Numbered from the stretch's first letter, positions 41,601-53,105 are shown. The stretch is DNA of 64,000 bases from Mesostigma viride (GCA_009746045.1 RPFO01000138.1:973259-1037258), one strand, 5' to 3'. Notes: a model not told the origin generated them from the sequence alone. Numbers and translations are program-made.

Positions 41601-42475
41601 CGCCCTGAGACTCTCGGCATCATTTTCCCATGCAATATCACGCCCTCGATTCGCAGCAAGGTCTTCACCTACCGGCTACCACCATACCGGCCATGAGCCC
41701 TTGCTGCACCACTGCACCACACGAAGTGTGCGGCCCTGAATTAAGTTAAGTACACGGCAGGACTAGGAACCCCCCGAAATTACATCAGGATCTCCAATGG
41801 CCTTGGCGTCACATTGGTTGTTGCATGGTGAGGGTTTCAGATGTTCTCGGAACAGCTGGTCCCATGTTGCTATGCATGCAGTTACTCTTGCCATTATGTG
41901 TGTCCATGTGCCTCCAACCATCCCGCCACAATGCCAGCACCCTCCACCCTGCTAATCCCCACTCGCCCCACTCCCCTGCCTGTTCCATACCCACCCCACC
42001 CACAAAGATACATTACGGACATCCACATGCCGCTATCCATCCCCCCCTGACTACGGACCACTCTCGCCCCCACCCTGAGGTCCCCCACAACACCGTAACA
42101 CCGCCCTCCTCCCCAAATCCACTGCCCTCCTCCCCAAACCATACGCTGACCCACCCGACCATCCACCTTGAGTCCCCCTAGCCAACCTATGTGACTACCA
42201 CCCTTCCGTATTACCTCCACCACATTCCACACCAACATCGCAAACCATCCACTAAACCAACCACCCGCCCCACAACGAGGTTCCCCTACACCACTGCACC
42301 CCGCCCAGTGACCCCACCCCCCGCTGCCCTAATATACGATGACTCCACCCCACCATCCACATGAACCATAACCAACCCCGCCCACCCCGGCCTCCGGGGC
42401 AACCAACCCCTTGTCCACTCAACCATAACTGACCCTGCTGCATAGACCATCGCCAAGCCCGCCTACGTACCATTA
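38643..42475. other. Interior of the TIR element, no recognisable gene
   Basis: AT-rich to neutral DNA with only short open frames. Two plus-strand frames (39582-39779 and 39905-40150) read as moderately protein-like but match nothing I know. The stretch 41820-42470 is C-rich with many CCCCACC blocks and no coding signal. Confidence 0.4.
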
Positions 42476-42645
42476 ATTAATTAATTAATTAGGAACATAA
42501 CTCCGTTGGGAGTATATGTAGCACATAGCCCTGAGAAGGGGCATATGGCCTTTAATACACTCTTGGCTACTTCTTGCAGGTGGGGGAATGTAAACTGCCA
42601 CCTGCTCTGGGTGCACGAAGTGCACCTGCCCACCACTGTATTCAG
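42476..42645 (-). mobile_element. Short 3' fragment of a TTAA-tailed retroposon inside the TIR element
   Basis: Minus-strand fragment with tail TTAATTAATTAATTA at 42476-42491 and hairpin ACTCCGTTGGGAGT at 42500-42513. It matches the 3' ends at 14813 and 48565. It is 5'-truncated after roughly 150 bp. Confidence 0.8.
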
Positions 42646-42944
42646 GCACCTACGTACCATAGGCAAGCCACCACGGCAACCCAAGCATCCCCACCCCTCA
42701 CACGAACCTGTGACCTACGCACGAGCTACCCACATTTACAACTGCGTTCCACAACTACTAAATCATCAACCCCTACCAATGTCCCCCTTGACACCCGCCA
42801 AAGGAGGGGGAACCCCCCCCCCTTCCCCCCCCCCCCCACCCCCCCCCCCACTACACTACATCGGACCGGTATTGTAATCTAGCGCCGCACCGGCTGTGAC
42901 TGACCTGACTGACCCCAGGTTGCGCGGTTTCTCAGGTGACTGTG

Positions 42945-43150
42945 GGAAACTGGGCTTATTCATGAGAGGGGGTGTCTAAACTGGGGTGGTTAATGTCAGA
43001 GTGGGCTGAGTGGGGGCTGTGGGAAACTGGGATAGTGTATGAGTGGGGGGGTCTAAACTGGGTTGTTCATGAGTGGGCTGAGCGGGGGCTGTCAGAAACT
43101 GGGATTATTTATGAGTGGGCAGTGTGTGAAACTGGGATTTTTTTTATTTT
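42945..43150. repeat. Degenerate tandem repeat (GGGAAACTGGG / ATGAGTGGG)
   Basis: About three units of 60-75 bp containing CTGTGGGAAACTGGGATA, TCATGAGTGGGCTGA and GTCTAAACTGGG, with variable spacing, inside the TIR element. Confidence 0.65.
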
Positions 43151-43834
43151 TTTTTTAATGACTGATTGCAATTTTACAACCCCCTCATGAGGGGGTTGTA
43201 AACACTGGGATTATGAGTTTGCGGGCGGGGGAGGCCGCCTTGCTGTTCTTGAAACCCATTCAAGGATGTTCTAGGCAACACATTGATTTTGATGTGCATT
43301 TCTATTGATCGAGGCTGTGAAAGGCTATGACAAATCTTGAGTGTTCAAACTTGCCTTTTTTTTTCTGCTCACAGGGAGACAAGGTGCCGGCCTCCTCGTC
43401 GTCGTCCACTTAACATCGTCATCTAGGCGCCATGACTGCGCAGGTTTGTTTTTGTTTTCTTGATCTATATCGAGCGCTTTCTTGTTCATGAATTGGTTTT
43501 CTAGGGTGCGGTGGCAGATGAGACAACTGACACCAACCATCCGTTAATGTTTCTTGCGCATGTGCGTTTTTTAATGCATTCCAGGAACATTCTGAGATTT
43601 CTGTCACGCAACGACAAGCGCCAAGCCGGCGTTTGCAAATTGTCACTGATCGATAATCACTGTTGAAGAATGAAGAATCAAGAATGAAGAATGAAGATCT
43701 GTTACATTTATCTTTATATTTGTAATAAAGAAATCGCGAGCTGTGCTTTTCATCCGTTTTGCTTTGGAATGTGTTCTGATATATCTGTGTGATATGTCAT
43801 GATCGCCCGTGGTTTTATGTCACTGTTTTCTCCC
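43151..43834. other. Interior of the TIR element, no recognisable gene
   Basis: Contains a T-rich run (43138-43157), an inverted repeat CCCCCTCATGAGGGGG near 43180, and a GAATGAAGAATCAAGAATGAA repeat at about 43668-43695. I see no coding signal. Confidence 0.4.
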
Positions 43835-44360
43835 TAGATTTATCAGTGACATTGTCACGGCTTTGTCACCCTTTTTTTCCTGATATATCAGTGACAATGT
43901 CACGGATTTCGTCACCCTTTTTTTCCTGATATATCAGTGATAATGTCACGGATTTGTCACCCTTTTTTTGTGATAATGTCACGGATTTGTCACCCTTTTT
44001 TTGTGATAATGTCACGGATTTGTCACCCTTTTTTTCGTGATAATGTCACGGATTTGTCACCCTTTTTTTCGTGATAATGTCACGGATTTGTCACCCTTTT
44101 TTCGTGATATATCAGTGATAATGTCACGGATTTTGTCAGTGCGTTTTATCAAGTCGTGACATTGATATTTTGTGATAATTTCCTTGTTTTTGTCACAAAG
44201 ATAATCACAGAATATGCTGGTTTTATCACATGATTTGTCACGAAATGTCACAGAATATCACACTTTTGTCACAAAAAATCACAAAATGTCACATTTTGTC
44301 ACATCCACATCACAAAATGTCACGTGATATGTCACAAAATATCACAAAATGTCACACCCC
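43835..44360. repeat. Right subterminal repeats, including a 34-bp GTCACGGATTTGTCACCC array
   Basis: Six or seven copies of a unit of about 34 bp (TGATAATGTCACGG, ATTTGTCACCC, T-run) at 43840-44130. Dense ATCACAAAATGTCAC motifs then run up to the right terminus. They are inverted relative to the left array. Confidence 0.85.
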
Positions 44361-44373
44361 CCTTCCCGGTGTA

Positions 44374-44564
44374 CTAGTGTCACCGTTGCCATCTGGGCCG
44401 GTGGGCGAAGCTGCAGCCGAAGCTGCAGGCGTATTTTCATTGCCGAGCGCAGCCGCCAGGCTGCGTTGCGTCGAGAGGCGTTTGCTCATCGTATATTGCG
44501 TAATAGCTTTGGAAAATTATATCAGCATGTGCGTCGTAGAAAGACGCATCGATTGTGATATTCA
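44374..44564 (-). mobile_element. ORF1-only retroposon copy 1, 5' end with ORF1 start codon
   Basis: Minus-strand 5' part of the split retroposon. It matches 55808-55998 and shares the terminal sequence GTGATATTCA. ORF1 starts at 44489 with MSKRLSTQRSLAAALGNENT, close to MANKRASTQRSLAAALGNEN of the other copy. Confidence 0.8.
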
Positions 44565-46094
44565 CGGCTAAATTCGGTGCTCAAACGTGAAAGTTATGAG
44601 CTCCGCCGTCAGCCATGGCTATCTCGTGGCTCGTGGCTCGTCCATCGTTACCAACGCTACTCCATAGCTGAGTATCAAGCGTGTAGGAAGGTTGGGCCAC
44701 CTTCCTAGCTTGCTAATATTCCTTGCCACATGCTCTGTCCTGACCACACTTGACAGTGGGCCGACATGGGCCGTCGGGCGCAACCACACAAAGAATACTA
44801 AGTACGTGGCACACATATTTATGTCCACAATTCCCACTTGTCTTTTGGTCCTACTAAAGGGCGCCGGGCCATCCGGCCCTTAGCAAACATGGTACACACA
44901 ATTAGGGTCGCATTTCGGCACAAGGGTACTGACTGTTGTTGCCACGGTTGACAGTAGGTACTACGCAGCGCAGGTGCTGACGATCGCTGGTTGTCTCCTT
45001 GATACCTAAACCTACCGGACGGTACCACATTGGTTCCGACCGGGTACACAACAACCGACTGCGCACCAGTTGCCATCATATCAAGGAGACAACCAGTGCA
45101 GGCCCAGAAATCGGGAGAAGCCGGACCATGGTAGCTCGAGCCTGCCGTTATCGTGTCCGCGTGTTCGAGTCGTTCAGGATGATGAAGATGAATGGTGATG
45201 GAAATGTGTAGCCTTGTGGGTGCATTGAAATTATGGCTGGCTTACGTGTAGAGCGACTAGATGACCTAGACGGTGGGGCCGGAAATAGCATGCTTGATCA
45301 GGTGTGTTTCGAGCCTAACTGGCCAGGAGTGTCTAGTGGTGAGCACCATTGCTGCGATCGCTCTCCCACCATTTACGAGGAAATACCCGCAAATGGAAAA
45401 CCACTGAAAAGGTCTAGCTAGTCAGTCATTACGTTAGCCATGCCATGATTCCAAACGTCCAAGAACTGCACACGGTGCAAAGGCAAAAAGCCGGAGGACA
45501 GCACTTTCAAATGTGCGGCGGGAACCAAAAGCCCGCGTATGCCAGAAAACATCGTGTTGAGCACTGCAGCGACGCGACGATGTGGACAACTAATCCAGTG
45601 CCAAGCTCGGAACGGCCGCAAAGGAGATCTGGCATGACAGGGTTCACATGTGCGGAGATACTACGCGATCCAGCCGGTCCATGACCTGTTTGTAGAGCTT
45701 GTGCCAAGGGGCATGCAGCACCAAACAGATGTGGGTGACGGTGCAAAAAACACCGGACTTGACGGAGCATAATGTCTCGGTCATAGTCTTTGACCAACAA
45801 ACGATGCAAGAGTTCAACAAGAGTCGTGATGAAATCGACACGATAAGAGCAAAGACGGGGAAAACGATGTAACTGACTAAGAACAACACCATATTTTGCT
45901 ATGTGGGAAAGGAGACTGTGAATATCGGGGTAACGAATAAAAGGAATATGCTGGTAAATTTAGGATCCTTGCGCTAAGTTATCATAGACAGCCGTACGCC
46001 AGCCCTTCTTGTTATGGGTAATGTTAAGATCGAGGTAATTGCAGGTCATATAACTTTCTGCAGACTTGTTTAAATTCAGCGGAACCTAGGGCGA
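44565..46094. other. Intergenic DNA without recognised gene; one 18-bp inverted repeat
   Basis: No convincing coding exon. A perfect inverted repeat (CTGGTTGTCTCCTTGATA at 44987-45004 and its complement at 45079-45096) encloses 74 bp. The origin of the rest is unclear. Confidence 0.4.
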
Positions 46095-47196
46095 TTGAAC
46101 AGACGCAACAAACTCGCGATCACGAACGAGATTGGGGAAGGGGGGCTGACTAACAAGCAGAATTTACTAGCTGACCTCATTTATGCCGACGACATCACGC
46201 TCATCGAGAAGCCGGAGTCTGCCCAACTTTGGCTGGACTGCCTGGCGCTCGAGGCTCGGGCGGTTGCATGGTCTAGAAATCAGCCCCAAAACGGAGGCCC
46301 TGGCCCTCGGCATGGCAGGGCCCCCACCCACACTCCGCCTCTTAGACGTCAGACGATGCCGAGGTCAACTACCCTCCTTCAGGCCGCTTCAAGCTGCTCG
46401 GCAGTTGGCTTCCCGACTGCGAGGACGACATGACGACACGGATCGGCATGGTGTGGGCGCACCTCCATGACCACCGCCGCTGGTGGAGCAACCCCGCCCT
46501 ACCCCGGATCGTCAAGCGTGACCTCTTCAAGGTCGTCATTCTGACGATCCTGACCTACGGCGCCGAGACGTGGACACTGACGCAGGAGCTGGAGCAACGA
46601 CTCGACGTCGCCGTCACCAAGATGCTGCGCAAGGCCCTTAACATCCCCTTTGGTTTGCACATTACGGTAATGAGGATTTGTACGCTGATTTGCCCTATGT
46701 TTCCCACATTATTAGGCACAGGCGCCTGGGCCTAGCCGGGCACCTGCATGGCCCGCACAGATCAGGTAGATACCTCAGATAGACCAGCTGGCACCAAGCC
46801 CGCCCAGCCTGGGCGATATGCCCTCACCTGGCGTGCCCCCGGCCGCGCGCGGCAGGGCCGCCACCCGTGGACTTTTCGTGATAGACTCGGCATGGACATG
46901 TGCTACACTAGACGTGACGGGCTCACCCCCGGGCAGCCTCCTGAATTTGTCTGTAATATGGAGGCAGATGGTGCGCAAGGATAGATGGCAAGTAGTGATG
47001 AAGGAGACCACCCCCAAGCCTGTGGGGGCTCCGCGTGTGACCAAGTATGGCATTCATAGCGATTCGGACCGCGGTGCCCACACCCCTGTAACTAGGAACT
47101 AGATAGCTTATACCATCCATTCCATCCCATGTTCCCCTCCCACTGAGGACTTATGCTCACGTGGCGCAGTCACGTGTCTATTAATTAATTAATTAA
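46095..47196 (+). pseudogene. LINE reverse transcriptase C-terminal fragment with TTAA tail
   Basis: Shows the RT catalytic box LLADLIYADDITLIEKP and WLDCLALEARAVA. After frameshifts come RIGMVWAHLHDHRRWWSNP and LTILTYGAETWTLTQELEQR then LDVAVTKMLRKALN, the usual thumb and post-RT region of non-LTR elements. The 5' part is missing and the frame changes at least twice. The 3' UTR ends in TATTAATTAATTAATTAAT at 47179-47197. It corresponds to the minus-strand RT at 53252-57316. Confidence 0.8.
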
Positions 47197-47590
47197 TGCC
47201 TTTGCAGAGAGATGCTCTCTGTTGAGAAGCCATGCGCTTAGCTCTTGCTTGTATTCTGAGTTGGCACGCCGCAAAGGTGAAAACCATTTGCGTTCAGTGC
47301 CGGTCCGCGGAAAACGCGATCTACAAATGAATCCGACCGGAATCGGACTGGGGCTCTTGTATAGCCATGATGATCTTCCCCCACATGACATGCTCCCCCT
47401 TATAGCTGGGCATAGCGTGATAGATCATGAGGGTGCAGGTGCCCTGGTGCACCTAGAGCAAGGGTAGCTTACATTCCCACCATTGCAGGAAGTAGCCCAG
47501 AATGTATTAAAAGCCATATGCCCCTTCTCAGGGATATGTGCTACATGTACTCCCAACGGAGTTATGTTCCTAATTAATAAATTAATGGGG
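47197..47590 (+). mobile_element. 3' UTR fragment of a TTAA-tailed retroposon
   Basis: Plus-strand 3' end with the hairpin ACTCCCAACGGAGT at 47549-47562, then TTCCTAATTAATAAATTAAT. The stretch CTTGTATAGCCATGATGATC onward resembles the 3' UTR of the next copy at about 48350. Confidence 0.75.
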
Positions 47591-47639
47591 CAACGGCCCA
47601 TTCTTGGTATTGCTAGCTTTAATGTGCGTAGGACTGTTT

Positions 47640-47682
47640 GCACCCTTCCATCCATCCATCCATCCATCCATCCATCCATCGG
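47640..47682. repeat. (CCAT)n microsatellite
   Basis: About nine CATC/CCAT tetranucleotide units. Confidence 0.95.
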
Positions 47683-47737
47683 GGTTAACCCGTGTTTTTT
47701 TCAATTAGAACGCGATATATCTTATTGTCAAGAACTT

Positions 47738-48598
47738 CACCGTGGAGGAAGGTGAGAATTCCGAGAAGCTTACGCGTGCGTTTGAGAGAGAAATCCTTGG
47801 TCGCATGGGCCTTAACGGTGAGATCGAGCTGGCCGCCCACCGCCTTCCCGCGCGCGGGGTAAGGCAGGGCCGCCCCCGCTCCTTCTCACCTTTAAGACCC
47901 CGGCGGACAAGATTTCTTTTCTCAGACGCCGCAAGCGCGGCTCGAGAAGACTCTCTTCACCCTTGATGACGACCTGACCCTGGCGCAGCAACAACGGCGA
48001 CGGGAGCTATGGCCGACCTACCTCCAGCTCCGGCAGACCAAGGCGGGGCAGCCGGTGTACTGGAAGGGGGCGGCCATCTACGTCGGCCACAAGCCCTGGC
48101 AGGCGACCCCCGCGGCCCCAACGACTCCAGACGCCCCAGCTTAGGGGAATACAGCAGCAGTGTAGAATAGATAGACCGTGGCCATGTACATGTACGCCTC
48201 CTAGAGGCACTATCCCAGCTAAGCCACGCGCTTTATTTAATCATGTACATGTGTGCCTATGATGAGCCACCCTCCAGATGATGCCTAGGTTTATTTAGTT
48301 ATGTTGTGCCCATGCAGGTAGTCACTCTCTGCTGAGACGCCATGCCCTAGCTTTTTGTATAGCTATGCTGATCTTCCCCCCCATGACAGGCTCCCCCTTC
48401 GAACGCTGGGCATAGCTTGAAGATCATGGGGATGCAAGTGCCCTGGTGCACCTAGAGCAAGGGTCCTTTACATTCCCACCCTTGCAGGAAGTAGCTTAGA
48501 ATGTATATGATATAGGCCATATGCCCCTTCTCTGGGCTATGTGCTACATATACTCCCAACGGAGTTATGTTCCTAATTAATTAATTAATTAATTAATA
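47738..48598 (+). mobile_element. ORF1-only retroposon, 5'-truncated, plus strand
   Basis: Begins inside ORF1 (MEEGENSEKLTRAFEREILG) and continues in shifted frames through the DLTLAQQQRRRELWPTYLQL block to about 48145. A 3' UTR of about 400 bp follows, then the hairpin ACTCCCAACGGAGT (48552-48565) and a long TTAA-repeat tail (48571-48598). It has no RT, like the other copies. Confidence 0.85.
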
Positions 48599-48861
48599 TC
48601 GCGTTGTAAGCTTTTTTTAGAACGCGTATATAGCACCTAAGGAAATTTTTTTTTCATGGTCATGTATATACTTTCCTGAAAGAACATAAATCAAAGGATG
48701 TTTTGAGCTACTCAGACCTACAAAATGCTAATTCATTAGAGAGATACACTGGTTTGAATACAGGGGGGTCTGACCATGACCGCGATTTCTTGACCCTAGG
48801 TCACAAGTCATGTGCTTATTCACAAATGGTTCATGAAAAAAATCTGGCTTCTTGCACGAGC
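48599..48861. other. Short unassigned spacer
   Basis: Starts with TATCGCGTTGTAAG and GAACGCGTATAT, related to the palindromes at 57735-57780. No gene is seen. Confidence 0.4.
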
Positions 48862-49869
48862 TATTAATTAATTAATTAATTAATTAAAATCATAGCTCCG
48901 TGGGGAGCATATGTAACACATAGCCCTGAGAAAGGGGCATCTATGGGTTTGTAATACAATCAGGGCGACAACCTGCAGGTGTAGGATGTACAACTATCAC
49001 CTGCTCTGGGTGCACAAGGTGCACCTGCACCGCCATGATGGTTCATGCCTCAGTCCTAAACAAGCACAGGCACACAAGGCGGCTTGAGGAGAGGGCCTAG
49101 AAGGCCTGCATGACATATGGGGTGGAAGGTATATGGCTAGGCTATAGCTGGGGTACACATGGCCTCTCAGCAGAGAGTAACTCCCTGCATGGGCAAAGCA
49201 TGACTCGAAATTGCTACGGCTATAGTAAGGGCGGGTGTGGGCCCATCACGGCATCACGTAGGCATACATGGCCACGTCACTAGGCTTTCTAGTCTACACT
49301 ACTGCTATATATTCCCTAGGCTGGGGTGGCTGGGGTGGCTGGGGCGGCAGGGGTCGCCTGCCAGGGCTTGTGGGCGACGTAGATGTCCGCCCCCTTCCAG
49401 TAGACCGGCTTCTGCCCCGCCGTCTGCCGAAGCTGGAGGTAGGTCGGCCATAGCTCCCGTCGCCGTTGTTGCTGCGTCAAGGTCAAGTCGTCGTCCAGCG
49501 TGTAGGCGGTCCCCCCAAGCCGCCTGCGACACTTGAGGAACTCCATCTTATCCGCCATGGTGTCAAAGGTGAGGGGCAAGGGGGAGGGGCCGGCCTTACC
49601 CCGCGAGCGGGGAAGGCAGGTCACCCCCCGCGGCTTGCCCTTACCAGTGAGAGCCATGGGGACAAGGATTTTGTTCTCAAAGGCCAGGGCAAGGGTCTCG
49701 GAGGTCTCGTCCTGCAGCGGGTCGAAGTGCTTGACTATGACGTTAAGGCTGCGCTTGGCGAGCTCCGTCGGCCTCCTCGCGGAGGTCCAGCGTCTGCAGG
49801 TTAAGCTGGGCGGCGACGGCGGAGGTGGTGGAGGTGGTGTGCTGCGTGCTGCGTGCTGCGTGCTGCGTG
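48862..49869 (-). mobile_element. ORF1-only retroposon, 3' part, interrupted by an inverted-repeat element
   Basis: Minus-strand copy. It has a TTAA-repeat tail at 48862-48888, then a variant hairpin (GCTCCGTGGGGAGC), a 3' UTR, and ORF1 C-terminal coding from 49316. That coding shows TLDDDLTLTQQQRRRELWPT and FDTMADKMEFLKCRRRL. ORF1 continues beyond the insertion at 51615-52083. Confidence 0.85.
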
Positions 49870-50463
49870 CACGTCGTACGTAACCCTACCTATTTTTAGG
49901 ACTGAGTTGAACTCAGTCCTAATTTTAGGACTGAGTTTTTGGGTTTCGTAGAAAATTCGCCCCGGTCAGAGTGTTGGACAAAAAAATTCTCTCAAAATTT
50001 ATTCAAATACTACGTGAAAAGACCTTTCTTGGACATATTTTTGGGATTTTTTTTGATTTTGTTTGGGCGGCTAAATGTGCGGTCAAAGTACAGGTGGTAA
50101 GGGTACTTTTTCACGCGAAACGTGAGTTCCGGAAATGCACGACCTAGCCATGGCGGCTTGCGCCCATGCATGCAGTTTACGTTTGCGGACGATTGAGCTG
50201 GTCAAACTCAGGAAGTAGATTTCTTATGTCTTAAAGATGACACAGGCAAAATTTTAGCTCGCGGAGATGCGATCTACCAGGTGTCGGCACTGCTCTTGGT
50301 GGAAAAAACTGCGATCAGGCAGGCTGACGGAATTGATGACTAAAACTGCTTTCCGGCGCAGGTCGAAGGGTTTATATGCTTCTTTCTACTAATTATCATG
50401 CATTTTCGTAGAATAAAGTCAGTGGCAGTAAAGATTTGATGATTTCAAGCACTCTGTCACGTC

Positions 50464-50853
50464 ATGCTTTGTGTGCCGGCAAGTGTCACTTTTGCGGGCA
50501 CCGCCTGGGCCAAGGTAACGCCATCCGTGAACGGTAAAGCTGAAATATCGTTGCCTCATCGTTTTTTGATGTTCTTGAATGAGTTTAAGCTTGCGAGGCG
50601 TTGTCAGTTTCGAGTCTTGATGCGCTTTCTTGACCGTTGCCTGCCCCTCTCTAAAACCCCCTTTTTTGATGATGTTACCAGGCATTTGCCTTACCCTAGT
50701 GTAATTGTGCAGGTTTTTAGGCGCTTAATGGGTTTTAATACCTTCATAGATGTTAGTTCTTCTTTTGCTACGTTCATACTGCATGATTGTGTGGCCATGG
50801 GCTGCATCAAGCGTGCTTTCGAGCTTACACTTGTGAGTGAAAAGTCTTGGTGA
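50464..50853 (+). CDS. Hypothetical 129-aa open frame inside the inverted-repeat element
   Basis: Starts MLCVPASVTFAGTAW and includes FLMFLNEFKLARRCQFRVLM and DDVTRHLPYPSVIVQVFRRL. It is moderately hydrophobic and protein-like in composition, yet matches no family that I recognise. It could be a decayed piece of a transposase gene or chance. Confidence 0.25.
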   Translation: MLCVPASVTFAGTAWAKVTPSVNGKAEISLPHRFLMFLNEFKLARRCQFRVLMRFLDRCLPLSKTPFFDDVTRHLPYPSVIVQVFRRLMGFNTFIDVSSSFATFILHDCVAMGCIKRAFELTLVSEKSW

Positions 50854-51483
50854 TAAACCACTGTCATAATGTGCCAGCAAGTATGTTGGCCATGTCATGG
50901 CAAAGCAAAACAGCTTTAGCCATGTCTATTCTTGTTAGAAACAATTGAAATATGCTTAACCTACCCATCATATTGGTGGTTAAGACTTATAATACAACCC
51001 TTTGTAGGTAGGTATCCATACCCATTCCCTACGTGCGTGCATAGGCTCTCACACATACTAAGGTATCATATAACTGCAATATGATGATGCAAGCATGTTG
51101 TCATATTATGCTAGAAGGGAAATGAGTTGATTGGCATGGTTGGTTGCCACGGTGGTGTGTAGTATGACCGCACTTACATGCTAGCATTTTGCTAGCAAGG
51201 CCCACTCCTATTATAGGACTGGCAGTATTTTGTGTGTTTCAGGCAGTGCCTGTGGCCAAATTGAGTCCAGTTTTTTTCTACAGGTCAAGAACTATATTTT
51301 TTACATGCCTATATTTTTTCAACATGCATATGGAATTTATTCAATTTGTCCCAATCGTGCTTCCACACAAAAATGCAAAATCGCGAGTAAGGGTCCACAC
51401 CCCAGTAAAATTATACATGATTTGGTCAATGTATGATTTTTTATGCATATGCCCAAGCATTAGCATGATATTGAGTGCTATTA

Positions 51484-51550
51484 TGCATATCAAACATATG
51501 GGGTACCCCCCTACCCTCTTTGATATGGGGTACCCCCCTACCCTTACCGC
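51484..51550. repeat. Tandem GATATGGGGTACCCCCCTACCC, two copies
   Basis: Two near-identical units of about 33 bp containing the palindromic GGGGTACCCC, near the right end of the inverted-repeat element. Confidence 0.8.
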
Positions 51551-51614
51551 TACATGATCTCAAAGTTGGCATACTCAGTCCTATTTTTAGGACTGAGTTT
51601 GCACGTACGACGTG

Positions 51615-52083
51615 TTAATAAGCATGTCCGCCCAGGTCGGGATGGGAGGAGCATCGCCGGCAGGGCCAGCAGGGGCTGGCCGAGCGGCGATGTCCTTCAC
51701 CGCCTCAGTGGGCCGTGATGCCGGCGGTGTTCTGCAAGCATTCGATGGCTATGGCATGGTCCTGCAGGCGCTTGTCGATGTCGAGGAGCTGGGCGGTGAG
51801 GGCGTCGGTTGTGGTGGAGGTGGAGGCGAGGAGCTTGGAGGTGGCGGTGGTGGTGGAGGAGAGGAGGGGAAGCTCGGCAGCCAGCGTGCCCCCCATGGCC
51901 GCCACATCTGCGGCGAGGGGGGTCACGTGCTGCATGAGGGCCTGGTTGATGATGAAGCGGATTTCGGAGGTGGAATTCATGGAAGTGGGGGCCCAGATCT
52001 CGGCGACAGAGCGCCCGAGGAGGGAGCAGAGGGCGATGAGCTGATGGCGGGGGCGGGGGAGGCTGGGCAGATCCGGCATGCAC
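51615..52083 (-). mobile_element. ORF1-only retroposon, 5' part right of the insertion
   Basis: Encodes on the minus strand the ORF1 middle: LIALCSLLGRSVAEIWAPTS, HVTPLAADVAAMGGTLAAEL and TAQLLDIDKRLQDHAIAIE. These match the same stretches in the copies at 15201-16427 and 54578-55873. The element is truncated at about 52083. Confidence 0.8.
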
Positions 52084-52740
52084 GAGCTATGGGCAACATA
52101 TGCAGGCTCTGTGAAACAAAACTCAGGCCCATTGGGCCTCTGGAGCTATTTTTCATTAGCATCACAATTACAACGCAGTACAACGCAGTGGGAAAAATGA
52201 GAGCCCTTCACAACGTGACGCAACGACACGAGCCCCATAAACGGGGCCATAGTGAGCTTGGAGGGTCAAAACGTTGAAAATAGGTGTTGTATTAGTTATA
52301 CAGCATCAAACATGCATCAAACATCATGACTGGATGACCTAATATGACTGAATCAGGCAGCCATAGCCAAAGCATCATCCACTCTCACAACGTGTCGAGC
52401 ACATGCCTCGTGGGAACGGAGGTGCTGGGCTTTCATTCCATAACGCGTGCAATTAACTGAAAGAAAGAGGCACGTGTAATGCAAGGCTTGGATAGGTTGA
52501 GTGATCCATGAGCTTACATGCAGGCAAAGATGACGCTGGATCGAATGCATGCTAGCAAATGGTGGCAAGATGCTAGCTAACAACACATGATTATACACCA
52601 TGATTATGGGCACCTAGCTGATCTTCTTGCACAATCAACGCAGTATAAACCATCAACATCCAATCCTCACGATATATGCACCGCTTGACGACGTATACAG
52701 CACCTAAATACTGCACAACCGCAACCTGCTATGGCTGACA
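52084..52740. other. Unassigned spacer
   Basis: No gene, RNA gene or clear repeat recognised. Confidence 0.4.
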
Positions 52741-52812
52741 TGCAAGCAACGTCGAGTACCGTGAAGTCCTCCCCAACGGGAGCACGAGTCTAATTAATTA
52801 ATTAATTAACGT
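52741..52812 (+). mobile_element. 3' end of a TTAA-tailed retroposon
   Basis: Plus-strand terminal hairpin variant CTCCCCAACGGGAG (about 52770-52783), then CACGAGTC and a TTAA-repeat tail at 52791-52810. The same end occurs at 57803-57851. Confidence 0.7.
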
Positions 52813-53105
52813 CGAGTAGGATGGCGGTCTTAGAGAGGCTGGGCAGAGGTCGATAGAAATAAGTGGAAAACTGGCAGAAACTAGGTAGAAACACGATATA
52901 CTTACGCCTGCAAGCACTATTGAGCCGGTGGCAGAGGCCATTTCCAGGAAAATACAGCATACCGTAGCAATAGGCACGGTCACGCCTTACGCTATTTGCA
53001 GGCACCATCATGCCCAGAGCTACCCAATAAAAGTCTGCACAAATCTCGGTTTAGCCGAGAGTCCGGGCGTTCGGAATGAATAAACATGTGTTAAGAAGAA
53101 GTCGA
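52813..53105. other. Unassigned spacer
   Basis: About 290 bp with no recognised feature between two retroposon ends. Confidence 0.4.

Larger units (their letters stand above)
37542..44371. mobile_element. 6.8-kb DNA transposon-like element with iterated terminal inverted repeats
   Basis: Left end CACCGGAAGGGG then GTGACATTTTGTGATATTTT. The right end is its inverted complement (AAAATATCACAAAATGTCAC to CCCTTCCCGGTG), about 35 bp with few mismatches. TA precedes (37540-37541) and follows (44372-44373) the element. A TA target duplication fits the length of the empty site in the uninterrupted retroposon at about 55801; a 3-bp ACT duplication is an alternative reading. Beyond the ends, many copies of GTGACATTTTGTGAT-like motifs run to about 37860 on the left and from about 43835 on the right. 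No transposase was recognised. The superfamily is undetermined. Confidence 0.75.
49870..51614. mobile_element. 1.75-kb inverted-repeat element inserted in ORF1
   Basis: Termini are inverted copies of CACGTCGTACGT (49870-49881 and 51603-51614). Next to both ends is a palindromic module built from ACTCAGTCCTA and TAGGACTGAGT. A 7-bp GTGCTGC repeat (4 copies) lies just outside the left end. No clear target duplication was seen. The interior is AT-rich with one open frame at 50464-50853. No transposase was recognised, so it is probably non-autonomous. Confidence 0.65.

Noticed and set aside
48571..48598. TTAA-repeat blocks as piggyBac insertion sites
   Set aside because: They always sit directly after the terminal hairpin of retroposons and act as tails; no piggyBac ends or transposase were seen.
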